From contig MHGR01000110.1 in assembly GCA_001805655.1 (NCBI GenBank), positions 1 to 16,860 of the forward strand: a DNA stretch of 16,860 bases, read 5' to 3'. The stretch comes from Omnitrophica WOR_2 bacterium RIFCSPHIGHO2_02_FULL_52_10 (GTDB lineage Bacteria > Omnitrophota > Gorgyraeia > Zapsychrales > Zapsychraceae). The notes under the pieces are model-generated. The model was not told the origin of the DNA. It searched no databases and was given only the letters and a program-made list of their open reading frames with translations. A program made the position numbers and the translations under genes. Positions 6,325 through 14,271 of this stretch are shown in pieces (positions within the stretch are counted from its first letter, which is position 1; the number at the start of each line of letters is the position of its first letter).

Positions 6325-7107
6325 ATGGTAAAACATCTTAAAATGCGCGCGTGGTTACTGATCTGCATTCTGTTCGTCAGCGTTTTATGGTCCCCCACCC
6401 TGTTCGCTCAGGATACTACCACCGGCATCGGTTTCATGGCCGACAAAGATACGGACTGGGAAAACGACGATGAATATACTTTGGAAGTCAGCGACCCTTA
6501 TGAAAAGTGGAATCGAAAGGTCTTCAACTTCAACCACAAAGTTTATAAATACGTGTTTACCCCCCTCTCCAAGGGCTATGATTTTATCGTCCCCAAGAAG
6601 CTGCAAGGCGGCTTCAATAACGTCTTTACCAACCTCCGGATGCCGGTGCGGTTTTTCAACAATGTCTTTCAGGGAAAATTTAAGAGGGCCTCAATCGAAT
6701 TCGCGCGTTTCATGATTAACACGACGGCGGGTATCGGCGGTTTTTTTAATCCGGGCGAATATGCGCTGAAAGCAAAAATGTATGATGAGGACTTCGGGCA
6801 AACATTGTCGCGCCACGGTTTCAGCGAAGGGTCATTCTTCATGTGGCCGATCATCGGCCCCTCCAACCGCCGCGACACGATCGGCACCATCATCGACATG
6901 GCCTTTGACCCGCTGTTCTGGTTCGGGACGCTGGATGTCGTTCTGGATGAGGATATTCTATTCGGGATTTCCGCCGGGAAACGCGTCAATAATTATACGT
7001 ACAACATCCGCGACAATTACGACGACCTGATGGAAAGCGCCATCGATCCCTATATCGCCCTGCAACACGCCTATATCAATAACAGAAATAAAAATATTAA
7101 GGAATAG
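6325..7107 (+). CDS. mlaA: MlaA/VacJ-family outer-membrane lipid transport protein
   Basis: A 260-residue VacJ-family protein from ATG 6325, which has a strong GGAGGG ribosome site at 6315-6320; an in-frame ATG at 6310 lies upstream of that site and is unlikely. The family core starts near Ser-Asp-Pro-Tyr-Glu-Lys-Trp-Asn-Arg-Lys-Val-Phe and continues through Phe-Phe-Asn-Asn-Val-Phe-Gln-Gly-Lys, an Asn-Thr-Thr-Ala-Gly-Ile-Gly-Gly-Phe-Phe-(Asn)-Pro helix, Asp-Glu-Asp-Phe-Gly-Gln-Thr-Leu and Gly-Pro-Ser-Asn-Arg-Arg-Asp. In the family it sits in the outer membrane and removes phospholipid from the outer leaflet. MlaA is usually a lipoprotein. Here the leader ends Leu-Phe-Ala before Gln, with no Cys at the cut; the only leader Cys (C14, in Leu-Leu-Ile-Cys) does not fit a lipobox. 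In E. coli mlaA is separate from mlaFEDCB; here it is in the cluster. Confidence 0.92.
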   Translation: MVKHLKMRAWLLICILFVSVLWSPTLFAQDTTTGIGFMADKDTDWENDDEYTLEVSDPYEKWNRKVFNFNHKVYKYVFTPLSKGYDFIVPKKLQGGFNNVFTNLRMPVRFFNNVFQGKFKRASIEFARFMINTTAGIGGFFNPGEYALKAKMYDEDFGQTLSRHGFSEGSFFMWPIIGPSNRRDTIGTIIDMAFDPLFWFGTLDVVLDEDILFGISAGKRVNNYTYNIRDNYDDLMESAIDPYIALQHAYINNRNKNIKE

Positions 7108-7128
7108 CTGGAAATCCTCTAAGCACCC

Positions 7129-7857
7129 ATGAGCCTATTATGCCCTAAAAGCGACCGGGATGCCGTCAAGGCTTTGGTCTGCCTGATCCTCTGTGAACTT
7201 CTCTTCTGCGGCATATTCTGGGTGGATTTTCTGTTCGATCACCCCTTCTGGTGGGTCTACGAGTTGTTTAATATCGACCAGGAATCCAATATCCCCACCT
7301 GGTTTTCCACCATCCAATTGTTCCTAATCGGGCTCCTGTTCCTGTTCATCGGCTACCGCACGGAGCACACCCCGCCCCCCTCCAAGCTCGGCACCAAGAT
7401 TTTCGGTTTTGGGTTCATCTACCTTTCGCTGGATGAGGCCGCGATTATCCATGAAAAGCTGACCTGGGTCTTTATCAACAACCCCCTGGTCCCCTACTTC
7501 CACGGCCGGCACGGGGTCTGGATCGTCGTTTACGGCACTATCGCCATTATCCTGCTCGCCCTCCTGGCCAAAGACCTTTGGGCCCTGGGGAAGGCCTACC
7601 CCCGCCTATCGCGCATCTTCCTGCTGGGAATCGTGGTTTTCTTGTTCGGTTCGGCGGGCATGGAAACCATCACGTTCTTTTATCTGGATGAAAGCGACAA
7701 GCTGGTGTACACCGTTGAGGTCATCATGGAGGAATTCCTTGAAATGGCCGGGGTCAGCGTCATGTTGTACAGTGTTCTTTTGCTATCGCTGAAAAAATCG
7801 GAAGACCCGTCCCCCCTCATCCCTGAAGCGATTAAGCGGCGTGTACCGTTTAAGTAA
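7129..7857 (+). CDS. Six-helix membrane protein of unknown function at the end of the mla cluster
   Basis: A 242-residue integral membrane protein with hydrophobic segments at about 13-36, 58-77, 90-105, 128-147, 162-182 and 203-222. Charged residues sit within or beside helices: Ser-Leu-Asp-Glu-Ala-Ala-Ile-Ile-His-Glu (D102, E103, H108, E109), Met-Glu-Thr (E179) and Glu-Glu-Phe-Leu-Glu-Met (E201, E202, E205). A Leu-Asp-Glu-x-x-x-x-His-Glu motif with a late Glu-Glu-x-x-Glu-Met recurs in uncharacterised bacterial membrane proteins, to my recollection, without a known function. Such buried acidic and His residues could bind a metal, but that is inference. It begins 21 bases after mlaA on the same strand and shares its direction, so a role with the Mla system is possible. 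The ribosome site is weak. Confidence refers to it being a real gene. Confidence 0.8.
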   Translation: MSLLCPKSDRDAVKALVCLILCELLFCGIFWVDFLFDHPFWWVYELFNIDQESNIPTWFSTIQLFLIGLLFLFIGYRTEHTPPPSKLGTKIFGFGFIYLSLDEAAIIHEKLTWVFINNPLVPYFHGRHGVWIVVYGTIAIILLALLAKDLWALGKAYPRLSRIFLLGIVVFLFGSAGMETITFFYLDESDKLVYTVEVIMEEFLEMAGVSVMLYSVLLLSLKKSEDPSPLIPEAIKRRVPFK

Positions 7858-7951
7858 TTTCATCTGCCCGGCCGCAACATTCTGCAAACTGATCAGCCCG
7901 CAACCATAAAAAGATTCCCGTGAGCCGCATAATCCCTTTTGGCACCCGCAT

Positions 7952-10771
7952 CTAAAAATACAATTCCCGCTCATCCTCTTCAAACGGCGCATCCGGGTCA
8001 AGAATTTCGCTCATGATGAAGTTCAACGCTTCCAAATACACGGCGTTGAATTCGGCCCTTTGCGCCGCCGCCATCGGGTCGGTGAATTGGTGCAATTTCA
8101 GCGTCCTAAGATTATACAGCACCGCGTTGACCCGGTCGTCCGGGAACTCCTCCCCGAGATAATGAAAGTACAGCGGCATCTGAAAGGACTTGATGTTCTC
8201 CAGAGCGGCCGCGCGGGACCACGCCAGGCCTTTGAGCCGGCCGGCCGGCCTGGGCATGAGGTCGGCGCCGCCGGTTTTATAGTCCAAAATCAGGACCGTG
8301 CCGTCACTGCAGCGGTCAATGCGGTCTATGACGTATCGGAATTTGAAGCTGCCCGCGGGCAGCGGCACGGTTCCCTCAAAGCGGCTCTCTAAGTGCAGGA
8401 TCTTCTCCACCTGCCGCTCCCCATTGAACTGCTCGTTGTCCAGGAAGCGGCTGAGGCGCTGCGCGGCCACGGCTTTCAGCAAAAATGAATCGGATTTCAT
8501 CGAACGCGCGAATGTTTCTGCGAATTTCTCCTCGAACATCGCCATAAAACGGTCCCGGAACGCCGAATCGATTTTCGGTTTCTTGTTCAGGAAAGGCCGG
8601 AAGCCTTCTTCCAGAAGTTCATGCATGAATGTCCCGACATGCCTGGCTTCCGGTTCGTCCAGAAGGTCTTCCTGCTCCCGCAAGCCGAGCACGTAATTGA
8701 CATAAAAATCCATGGGGTTATGCATGTACATGTTAACGCTCGAGGCCGAATAGACGTGTTGTTTCAGAAAGGCGAGCATCTCCGGCGTCTTGGCGACGGT
8801 CCTTCTTGACGGCCTGATATTCACCCGGAAGCTGGCCTGCAGCGCCGCTTCCTTTGTGAAAGCCCGGCTTTTCTTCTGTTTCTCCCACACAAGCTCCTCG
8901 ATGAACCGGCTGCGCTCCTTGTCCTTGCTTTCCTGGTAGATCAGATGCACGTTTTTCGCCGAAGAGATCAGCCGCATGAACTGATAGCGCTGGATCTCCT
9001 CCTCGAGCTCCAGGCGGTCGAGGCCCAGGCTGATCATCACCTCGCGGGGGATCAGCGGCTCATGGATGTTCAGTCTCGGCAAAACGCCCTCGTTGGTATC
9101 CAGGATAATGACGTGCTCAAAATTCAGCGCCCGCGTTTCCAAAAGGCCGAGGATCTGCAGGCCCTTTAACGGCGACCCGGCAAAAGCAATCTTCTCGTGC
9201 GCCATCTTGTGCTCGAAGATACGGAACATCTCCTCCTTGTCGAAACGCTCCGCGGCAAAAGCGGCGTTCCGGAATTCCTCTTGAACTTCGTAAATCTTGG
9301 ACGCGATATTGAGATTCAGCGGATAGTTAGCCAGAAAGCTTTTATCAATAAGGACCGCCAGGAATTTGTCCAGCGCGGCGGCAAAATCCCGGAAATTGCC
9401 CAGCGCTTCCCATTGATAAAAAAGGAGCTCATGCACCGTTTCCAGGATCCCTCTGAGCTCCTTTTTGCTGACCGTGATGGCGAGCCGTTTAAGCATGTCC
9501 GATGTGGGCACATAGAGATCATCCAGTTCTAAAACGTCGTCAATGTCCAGGAATAAACTGCCGGACAGCGCCGTCCTCTGCCGGCCGGTGAGGATTTCCT
9601 CAATCTTATGGATCAAAATGCGCGTCACCGCGGGGTCAGAGGACAACCTGAGGTTCTTGATGAACGGGTGCCGCAAGGCCTTTAAATAATCCCGCGCGTA
9701 ATACCGCCCGTCCTTGACGGACAACTGCGCCCGGAAGACCATTTCAAACAGGGAAAACAGGCTGCTGCGCTTTAAAGGGTACCCCATGGAAACATTATAT
9801 TCCTTCAGTAAAGTGCCGATCTCGGAGAGAACGGGAATGAGATGGTCCGCTTCGGGCAGGACAATTACCGCCCGCTCCGGCGTCCGGATATTTTTCAAAA
9901 CCTCGCGCAGTAAAGCCGCCTGGGAGTGGACATCGAAACCGGCGTGCAGCTCGAAAGAGAATTTCGGCTCTTGCGGCCGGTCCCCTTCCCGGATCGGGCA
10001 GGCGAACATCCTGGCAATCCTCTGCAGGACCGGCCATTTGCGCTGGTCCCCCTGGAAAATCAAAGTGGCCTTGCCCCGCTCGTAGAGGCTCTTGACGACC
10101 TTCTCCTCCGTGCGGTGGAAGTAAAAAAAATTGCAGAACAGGATCTGGTCGAATTCGGCGAAATCATGGTCAGCCACGGTCTGCGCGGCCGTGAGGTACT
10201 GCAGCCCCCGGGAATAGGAGCGGGCGGCGATGAGCTGTGCGTGATACGCCCGGCGCAGAACGACGATGTGCTCAAGCAATTGATTGATGTCATCCGGGAC
10301 GGCATAGCCGATTTGCGCGTTCGCCCGCACCGCGCCCAGCGCCTTTTCCCCGATGTCCTCCAGGTCCAATTGATCGATAAATTCGAGGATCTCCCGGATC
10401 CAGGGCAGGAAGGCCGCGAATGTTTCGCGCCCCTCCAGGATGCGGGGGGTGACCTTCTTCGCCAGCTTGTACAGCAGGAAGCAGTTATCCATGTCCTGCG
10501 GCTGGCGGAAGGCGGCGCTTTTGCGGACCGTGTATTGGATGAATTCGTCAATGGTGAAAAATACCGGTGGGTAAAAGCTTTTGTTTAACCTTCCGGCCAG
10601 GCCCCTTTTCAGGAACATGGCCGGGCGCTTCCCTCCGAACACGACCGCCAGCCGGCTCAAGTCCGCCCCGGGTTCGATAATTTCCTTTTGAATATGCCGG
10701 ATCAAGTTATCCTGGAAGCTTTCGCAAAAAGAATAGGTAATGATCTTATCTTTCACGGCCGCCGTTTTCAT
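7952..10771 (-). CDS. addB: AddB-like subunit of an AddAB helicase-nuclease, PD-(D/E)XK nuclease protein
   Basis: A 939-residue protein, partner of the AddA-like helicase. The N-terminal two thirds follow the UvrD-like fold of AddB but have no Walker A; the corresponding site is Val-Val-Phe-Gly-Gly-Lys-Arg-Pro (43-50), as in the Bacteroidetes-type proteins. A remnant helicase motif is seen at Leu-Glu-Thr-Arg-Ala-Leu-Asn-Phe-Glu-His-Val-Ile (544-555). The C-terminal nuclease has His717 (Gly-Thr-Phe-Met-His-Glu-Leu), Asp816 (Val-Ile-Asp-Arg-Ile-Asp), Asp830 and Lys832 (Leu-Asp-Tyr-Lys-Thr-Gly-Gly) and Gln864, so it should cut DNA. The four Cys that hold a [4Fe-4S] cluster in AddB of Bacillus are absent: Asn685-Pro stands where Cys-Pro is expected, and the chain ends at Glu-Leu-Tyr-Phe. 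Its ATG overlaps the addA stop by 4 bases (ATGA), which points to coupled translation. Confidence 0.85.
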   Translation of the reverse strand: MKTAAVKDKIITYSFCESFQDNLIRHIQKEIIEPGADLSRLAVVFGGKRPAMFLKRGLAGRLNKSFYPPVFFTIDEFIQYTVRKSAAFRQPQDMDNCFLLYKLAKKVTPRILEGRETFAAFLPWIREILEFIDQLDLEDIGEKALGAVRANAQIGYAVPDDINQLLEHIVVLRRAYHAQLIAARSYSRGLQYLTAAQTVADHDFAEFDQILFCNFFYFHRTEEKVVKSLYERGKATLIFQGDQRKWPVLQRIARMFACPIREGDRPQEPKFSFELHAGFDVHSQAALLREVLKNIRTPERAVIVLPEADHLIPVLSEIGTLLKEYNVSMGYPLKRSSLFSLFEMVFRAQLSVKDGRYYARDYLKALRHPFIKNLRLSSDPAVTRILIHKIEEILTGRQRTALSGSLFLDIDDVLELDDLYVPTSDMLKRLAITVSKKELRGILETVHELLFYQWEALGNFRDFAAALDKFLAVLIDKSFLANYPLNLNIASKIYEVQEEFRNAAFAAERFDKEEMFRIFEHKMAHEKIAFAGSPLKGLQILGLLETRALNFEHVIILDTNEGVLPRLNIHEPLIPREVMISLGLDRLELEEEIQRYQFMRLISSAKNVHLIYQESKDKERSRFIEELVWEKQKKSRAFTKEAALQASFRVNIRPSRRTVAKTPEMLAFLKQHVYSASSVNMYMHNPMDFYVNYVLGLREQEDLLDEPEARHVGTFMHELLEEGFRPFLNKKPKIDSAFRDRFMAMFEEKFAETFARSMKSDSFLLKAVAAQRLSRFLDNEQFNGERQVEKILHLESRFEGTVPLPAGSFKFRYVIDRIDRCSDGTVLILDYKTGGADLMPRPAGRLKGLAWSRAAALENIKSFQMPLYFHYLGEEFPDDRVNAVLYNLRTLKLHQFTDPMAAAQRAEFNAVYLEALNFIMSEILDPDAPFEEDERELYF

Positions 10772-13700
10772 ACTTCTTCCGCCTTCAGTTCGTCAAAATA
10801 AACCAGAAACCCTCTGATAGTCCTGCCGGCATAGACATCCTGGAGGATTTCCCTGTATTCCCGGATTTGCTCCCGGTCGCGCCCCGCGCTGTCCCGGGTA
10901 CTTTTAAAATCAACTATCCAAACTTCATCGCTGCGGATAATCAACCGGTCGCAGCGCTTCGTATGGCCGACCGCATTGACCATCTCCTTCTCCGTGAACA
11001 CCTCGGCCTGAGCGCAGGAAAAGAACGGCTGCAGCTCTTTTTGATCGAGCATCTGCTGAAGCCGCTTCCGGCATTCCGGCCAATCCGCCGCCCCGGTGAA
11101 ATGCGCCTCCGTCTCCTCCAATGCCGCCTGTATCACCCGGTCTTTATCGACCGCGCTCAAATTACCGATGCGCTCCAGGGCAAAGTGCATCATCTCTCCC
11201 TTCCGCCTTTGCTGCCTGTTCTTTAACTCGCCCGCGTCGCAGAATTCGTCCTTCAAATAATCAATCCAGTCGGGATAGGCCGCCGGGGAGATGGCAACGA
11301 TCACCTTATCGTCCGCGTGAACCGCCGGATATTTTTTAGGCCCGCCGCACTGAAAACGGCCTTCGGGAATCAGGAACCGGGCGCAATTAAGGCTGTTGCC
11401 GACCTTTTTGGGGATAAACCCGTACAGCTCGTATTGCGCCCGGGTCAAGGCAACATAGACCGTGTTCAGTTCGTCCACCAAAGCTTTCTTATATTCCTGC
11501 GCGTAGAGCTCTTCAAGCTCGGGGGAGAACTTGAGATACTTGGTCTTAAGCCGCAGAAGCTGCATCCCATCCGCGTGGGGCCGGGCAATATACGCTGGCT
11601 GGTACTCGCCGCTTTTGGCGCCGATCTGTATGTCCATTCCCAGGAACGGCAGGATCACGACAGGGAATTCAAGCCCTTTGGCCTTATGCACCGTCATAAT
11701 CCTCACCGCGTCGCTGTCGGTAATATGCACATAAAGGTCCTCGCCCTCCAGATGCTCATAATATTCCAGAAAGGACGGAATGTCGGTGTGCTCCTCCTCG
11801 GCTTTTTTGGCCAATTCGAGGAAGTGCATCAAAAACCCCTGGTCCTCCCGGAACAGGGCAAGGACGTTGTAACGGCCGTACATGGTGATGAGCAGCTCAT
11901 ACAGCGGATACAATCCGGCATTGGAAAAAAACTCATGGATAAAAGCGTCCCATATCTTGGCGTACCGCTCCCGGAATTCCGTGTAAACATAAAGATCCTG
12001 CTCGGCTACCAGACGCGGACGCAGACTGAAAATGAAGCGCTGCATCTCCTCCCGGGATAATCCCGTCGCCTTGGCAAAGATATCCCCCAAAATGAACGCC
12101 GTAAAGGCAAGGTTATCGACCGGGGAGTCGAGAAACTGCAGAAACGCGACCAGCTCCCGGATCAGGCCGTTCTCGGTAATATCCGAAGTCCGCTCGGATT
12201 CGGCGGGAAGCCCCTCCTCCAGGAGCCATTGGGTGACCTCCTTGACCTCCTGGTTGCCGCGGGTGAGGATGGCCAAATCCCGGTAGGCAAACCGCTCTTT
12301 GAGGCTGCGGATCAAGCTGATGAGCTTTTCGCGTATGGCCTCATCCCGGTCTTCTTTTTTATCGCCATCCACGCATTCCATCTGAACAAAGCCGTCCTTG
12401 TTCTCCGGCTTGCAGGTCTGCTGCGCGCCGGCGAATATATTCTTGAGAGCGGCCATATCTTCCCCGGTAAACAGGACCGCCGTTTTCTTCTTCGCTTCCA
12501 TTGCGTGCGCTTCCTTATCCCGGATGAACCGTTCAAGATTTTCCCCGGAAAACACGGCGTTGTTGAAATCGACGATGGCCTTCTGGCTGCGCCAGTTTTT
12601 GGTCAGCCAGTCGGTGTGGACGTTAAAGGCCGCGAATGTTTTTTTGACATCATCGAACAGGCCGGCGTCACCGCCGCGGAAACCGTAGATGGCCTGCTTA
12701 CGGTCCCCGACATAGAACAGCGTCCCGCCCTGCGACAGCCCCTCTTCGACCATTTTTTCCAGGTTATGCCACTGCAGCCGGCTGGTATCCTGAAACTCAT
12801 CGATCAAGTAATGACGGAAGCGCGCCGCGAGGCGGTAATAGAGCTCCTCGACCGTAATGCGCTCCTTGTCAAACAGCAGGCCGGCCTTTTTATTGAGCTC
12901 ATTGAGGAACAGGCAGTCATCCTTGGCGGCCAGTTCAAAAAATCCCTGCATGGCGAGCGCGAATACCTGCACGTACGGATTAAAGAGGGAATACGCCTCT
13001 TGGGTGCACAGCTCCTTGAGATGGGTGCGGATTTTTTTCCAGCTTTTCCCAACGCCGGCCGGCACCTTGGCCCCCTTCTTGACCGGGACATCCTCGCGCG
13101 TGAAATATTCGGAAACGCCGTCTATGTCAAAACCCGTATCATGGGCCTGGAGAAAATCGCCGAGCGATTTGACAAAACCCGCATGGGCGCCTTCGGGCAG
13201 CGCGCGGCGCAACTTGTTCATTTCATCCAGGATCAAATGTTTGGATGCGATCACATCGTCCGGGGTGGACGGGCCCTCCACAAAATCCAGCCCGTACGCA
13301 TTAGCCTGCTCAAAGAGCGTGGTGATAATCGCGAGCATATCGTCCTTGGGAAACCACCCCGTGCGGTTTTCCAAATACAGGTAGTGATGAATGAACTGTT
13401 CAAAGACCCTGAGGACCGCTTTGTCCCGCGCCGCCTGGTCGATGAGCTCGTCCAGGCTGTATTGAAGGTATTCCTCGGCATTCGTTTTGATTTTGAAATT
13501 TGCGGTCAGGCCGATCTTAAACGCGCAGCCAGAAAGCAGGGCGTTGATGAACTTGTCGATGGTCTGCACCTGAAAAAAATTGTAGTGGCGGATAATCCCC
13601 TCCATCACGGCATAAGCCCTGCCGCTGGCCTCATCGGAGTCAAGCCCCAAAGGCTTGAGGATGTCCTCTTGCTGATCGGCAGACAATTGCTTCAAGGCGA

Positions 13701-13932
13701 TTTTTTTAAGGAACTCCAGGATGCGGGCCTTCATCTCAAAGGCCGCTTTATTAGTGAAGGTCAGGGCGAGAATGTTACGGATGGGGATCTGTTCGGCGTG
13801 CCCGTCAGGGCTCAGGATCAGCTGGACATAGCGTTTGGCCAGGGCATAGGTTTTGCCTGAACCGGCCGAGGCCTCGACGACGCGTAATTCCGGGGAAAGA
13901 AACAGCTGGACGTTCGCGGTGCGGTTAGCCAT
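10768..13932 (-). CDS. addA: AddA-like ATP-dependent helicase-nuclease subunit
   Basis: A 1054-residue UvrD/Rep-superfamily (SF1A) helicase with a C-terminal nuclease, typical of AddA. Helicase motifs in order: Walker A Ala-Ser-Ala-Gly-Ser-Gly-Lys-Thr (21-28), Thr-Phe-Thr-Asn-Lys-Ala-Ala (58-64), Walker B Leu-Ile-Asp-Glu-Phe-Gln-Asp (376-382), Val-Gly-Asp-Arg-Lys-Gln-Ala-Ile-Tyr-Gly-Phe-Arg-Gly (408-420), Asn-Trp-Arg-Ser (446-449), Thr-Val-His-Lys-Ala-Lys-Gly-Leu-Glu-Phe (747-756) and Val-Ala-Leu-Thr-Arg-Ala (827-832). The nuclease shows His916, Glu977, Asp995, Asp1008 and Lys1010 (Val-Asp-Phe-Lys-Ser-Thr) and Gln1022. With AddB it unwinds and resects double-strand breaks for RecA loading. 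The start is fixed by an in-frame TAA 6 bases upstream and the lack of any later start before the Walker A, yet there is no ribosome site. Confidence 0.93.
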   Translation of the reverse strand: MANRTANVQLFLSPELRVVEASAGSGKTYALAKRYVQLILSPDGHAEQIPIRNILALTFTNKAAFEMKARILEFLKKIALKQLSADQQEDILKPLGLDSDEASGRAYAVMEGIIRHYNFFQVQTIDKFINALLSGCAFKIGLTANFKIKTNAEEYLQYSLDELIDQAARDKAVLRVFEQFIHHYLYLENRTGWFPKDDMLAIITTLFEQANAYGLDFVEGPSTPDDVIASKHLILDEMNKLRRALPEGAHAGFVKSLGDFLQAHDTGFDIDGVSEYFTREDVPVKKGAKVPAGVGKSWKKIRTHLKELCTQEAYSLFNPYVQVFALAMQGFFELAAKDDCLFLNELNKKAGLLFDKERITVEELYYRLAARFRHYLIDEFQDTSRLQWHNLEKMVEEGLSQGGTLFYVGDRKQAIYGFRGGDAGLFDDVKKTFAAFNVHTDWLTKNWRSQKAIVDFNNAVFSGENLERFIRDKEAHAMEAKKKTAVLFTGEDMAALKNIFAGAQQTCKPENKDGFVQMECVDGDKKEDRDEAIREKLISLIRSLKERFAYRDLAILTRGNQEVKEVTQWLLEEGLPAESERTSDITENGLIRELVAFLQFLDSPVDNLAFTAFILGDIFAKATGLSREEMQRFIFSLRPRLVAEQDLYVYTEFRERYAKIWDAFIHEFFSNAGLYPLYELLITMYGRYNVLALFREDQGFLMHFLELAKKAEEEHTDIPSFLEYYEHLEGEDLYVHITDSDAVRIMTVHKAKGLEFPVVILPFLGMDIQIGAKSGEYQPAYIARPHADGMQLLRLKTKYLKFSPELEELYAQEYKKALVDELNTVYVALTRAQYELYGFIPKKVGNSLNCARFLIPEGRFQCGGPKKYPAVHADDKVIVAISPAAYPDWIDYLKDEFCDAGELKNRQQRRKGEMMHFALERIGNLSAVDKDRVIQAALEETEAHFTGAADWPECRKRLQQMLDQKELQPFFSCAQAEVFTEKEMVNAVGHTKRCDRLIIRSDEVWIVDFKSTRDSAGRDREQIREYREILQDVYAGRTIRGFLVYFDELKAEEV

Positions 13933-13940
13933 AGGGGGTT

Positions 13941-13946
13941 ATTATA
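13941..13946 (-). promoter_or_regulatory. addA: Consensus -10 element directly before addA
   Basis: A perfect TATAAT on the minus strand ends 8 bases before the addA ATG. With the usual 6-7 base distance, transcription would begin at or within about two bases of the start codon, giving a leaderless or nearly leaderless mRNA. The -35 region is poor (TTCCAG at 17-base spacing). Confidence 0.5.
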
Positions 13947-13972
13947 CATGAACCCCGGCATTTCTGGAACAC

Positions 13973-13994
13973 AAAAAAGACCGGCGGCCCTGGT
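13973..13994 (-). terminator. Weak intrinsic terminator after the toxin gene
   Basis: Reading the minus strand just after the toxin stop, ACCAGG and CCGGT can pair (five pairs with one bulged A) around the loop GCCG, followed by C and a run of six T. The stem is short but the T-run is clean, and it lies between the toxin stop and the -10 of addA, where a terminator would be expected. Confidence 0.4.
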
Positions 13995-13995
13995 T

Positions 13996-14271
13996 TTATT
14001 CATACTGTGTCCACATCCGAATAACTTTTACAGTCTTGATATCATCTAAAATCTGATAAACAAGTCGATGCTGGATGTTAATGCGCCTTGAATACGCGCC
14101 GGTAAGATCACCGATAAGTTTCTCAAAAGGAGGATTTTTTTCGTAAGGATTTGATTTAAGCAACTCAATAAGTTCTTCGGCTTTAGATTTAAAGCCGGAG
14201 GAACTAAGTTTTTTTGCATCCTTTTGCGCCTGTTTGGTAAATACGACTTTCCACTTAGTCTTATCTACCAT
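13996..14271 (-). CDS. YoeB/Txe-family toxin with an altered C-terminal active-site residue
   Basis: A 91-residue RelE-fold toxin of the Txe/YoeB family, which in known members binds the ribosome and cuts mRNA at the A site. The family core Tyr-Ser-Arg-Arg-Ile-Asn-Ile-Gln-His-Arg-Leu-Val-Tyr is present, so the Arg equivalent to R65 of E. coli YoeB is conserved, and the Glu in Pro-Pro-Phe-Glu-Lys-Leu matches E46. The usual C-terminal His (H83 in E. coli; often Trp-Thr-His-Tyr-Glu in this branch) is Gln here, Trp-Thr-Gln-Tyr-Glu, codon CAG at 14005-14007. The ATG at 14271 overlaps the antitoxin stop in ATGGTAG (7 bases); an alternative ATG lies at 14289. Pairing with a Phd/YefM antitoxin supports the assignment. 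Confidence 0.88.
   Translation of the reverse strand: MVDKTKWKVVFTKQAQKDAKKLSSSGFKSKAEELIELLKSNPYEKNPPFEKLIGDLTGAYSRRINIQHRLVYQILDDIKTVKVIRMWTQYE

Noticed and set aside
7858..7951. A bidirectional terminator between the convergent mla and addAB operons
   Set aside because: I looked for a stem with a T-run on either strand in these 94 bases and found none that holds up.
9926..10588. A 220-codon open frame on the + strand opposite addB
   Set aside because: Antisense to a conserved gene, with no ribosome site or domain.
12229..13860. A 543-codon open frame on the + strand opposite addA
   Set aside because: It lies fully inside addA, whose helicase motifs are complete. The translated sequence has no recognisable domain, so it is a shadow of codon bias.
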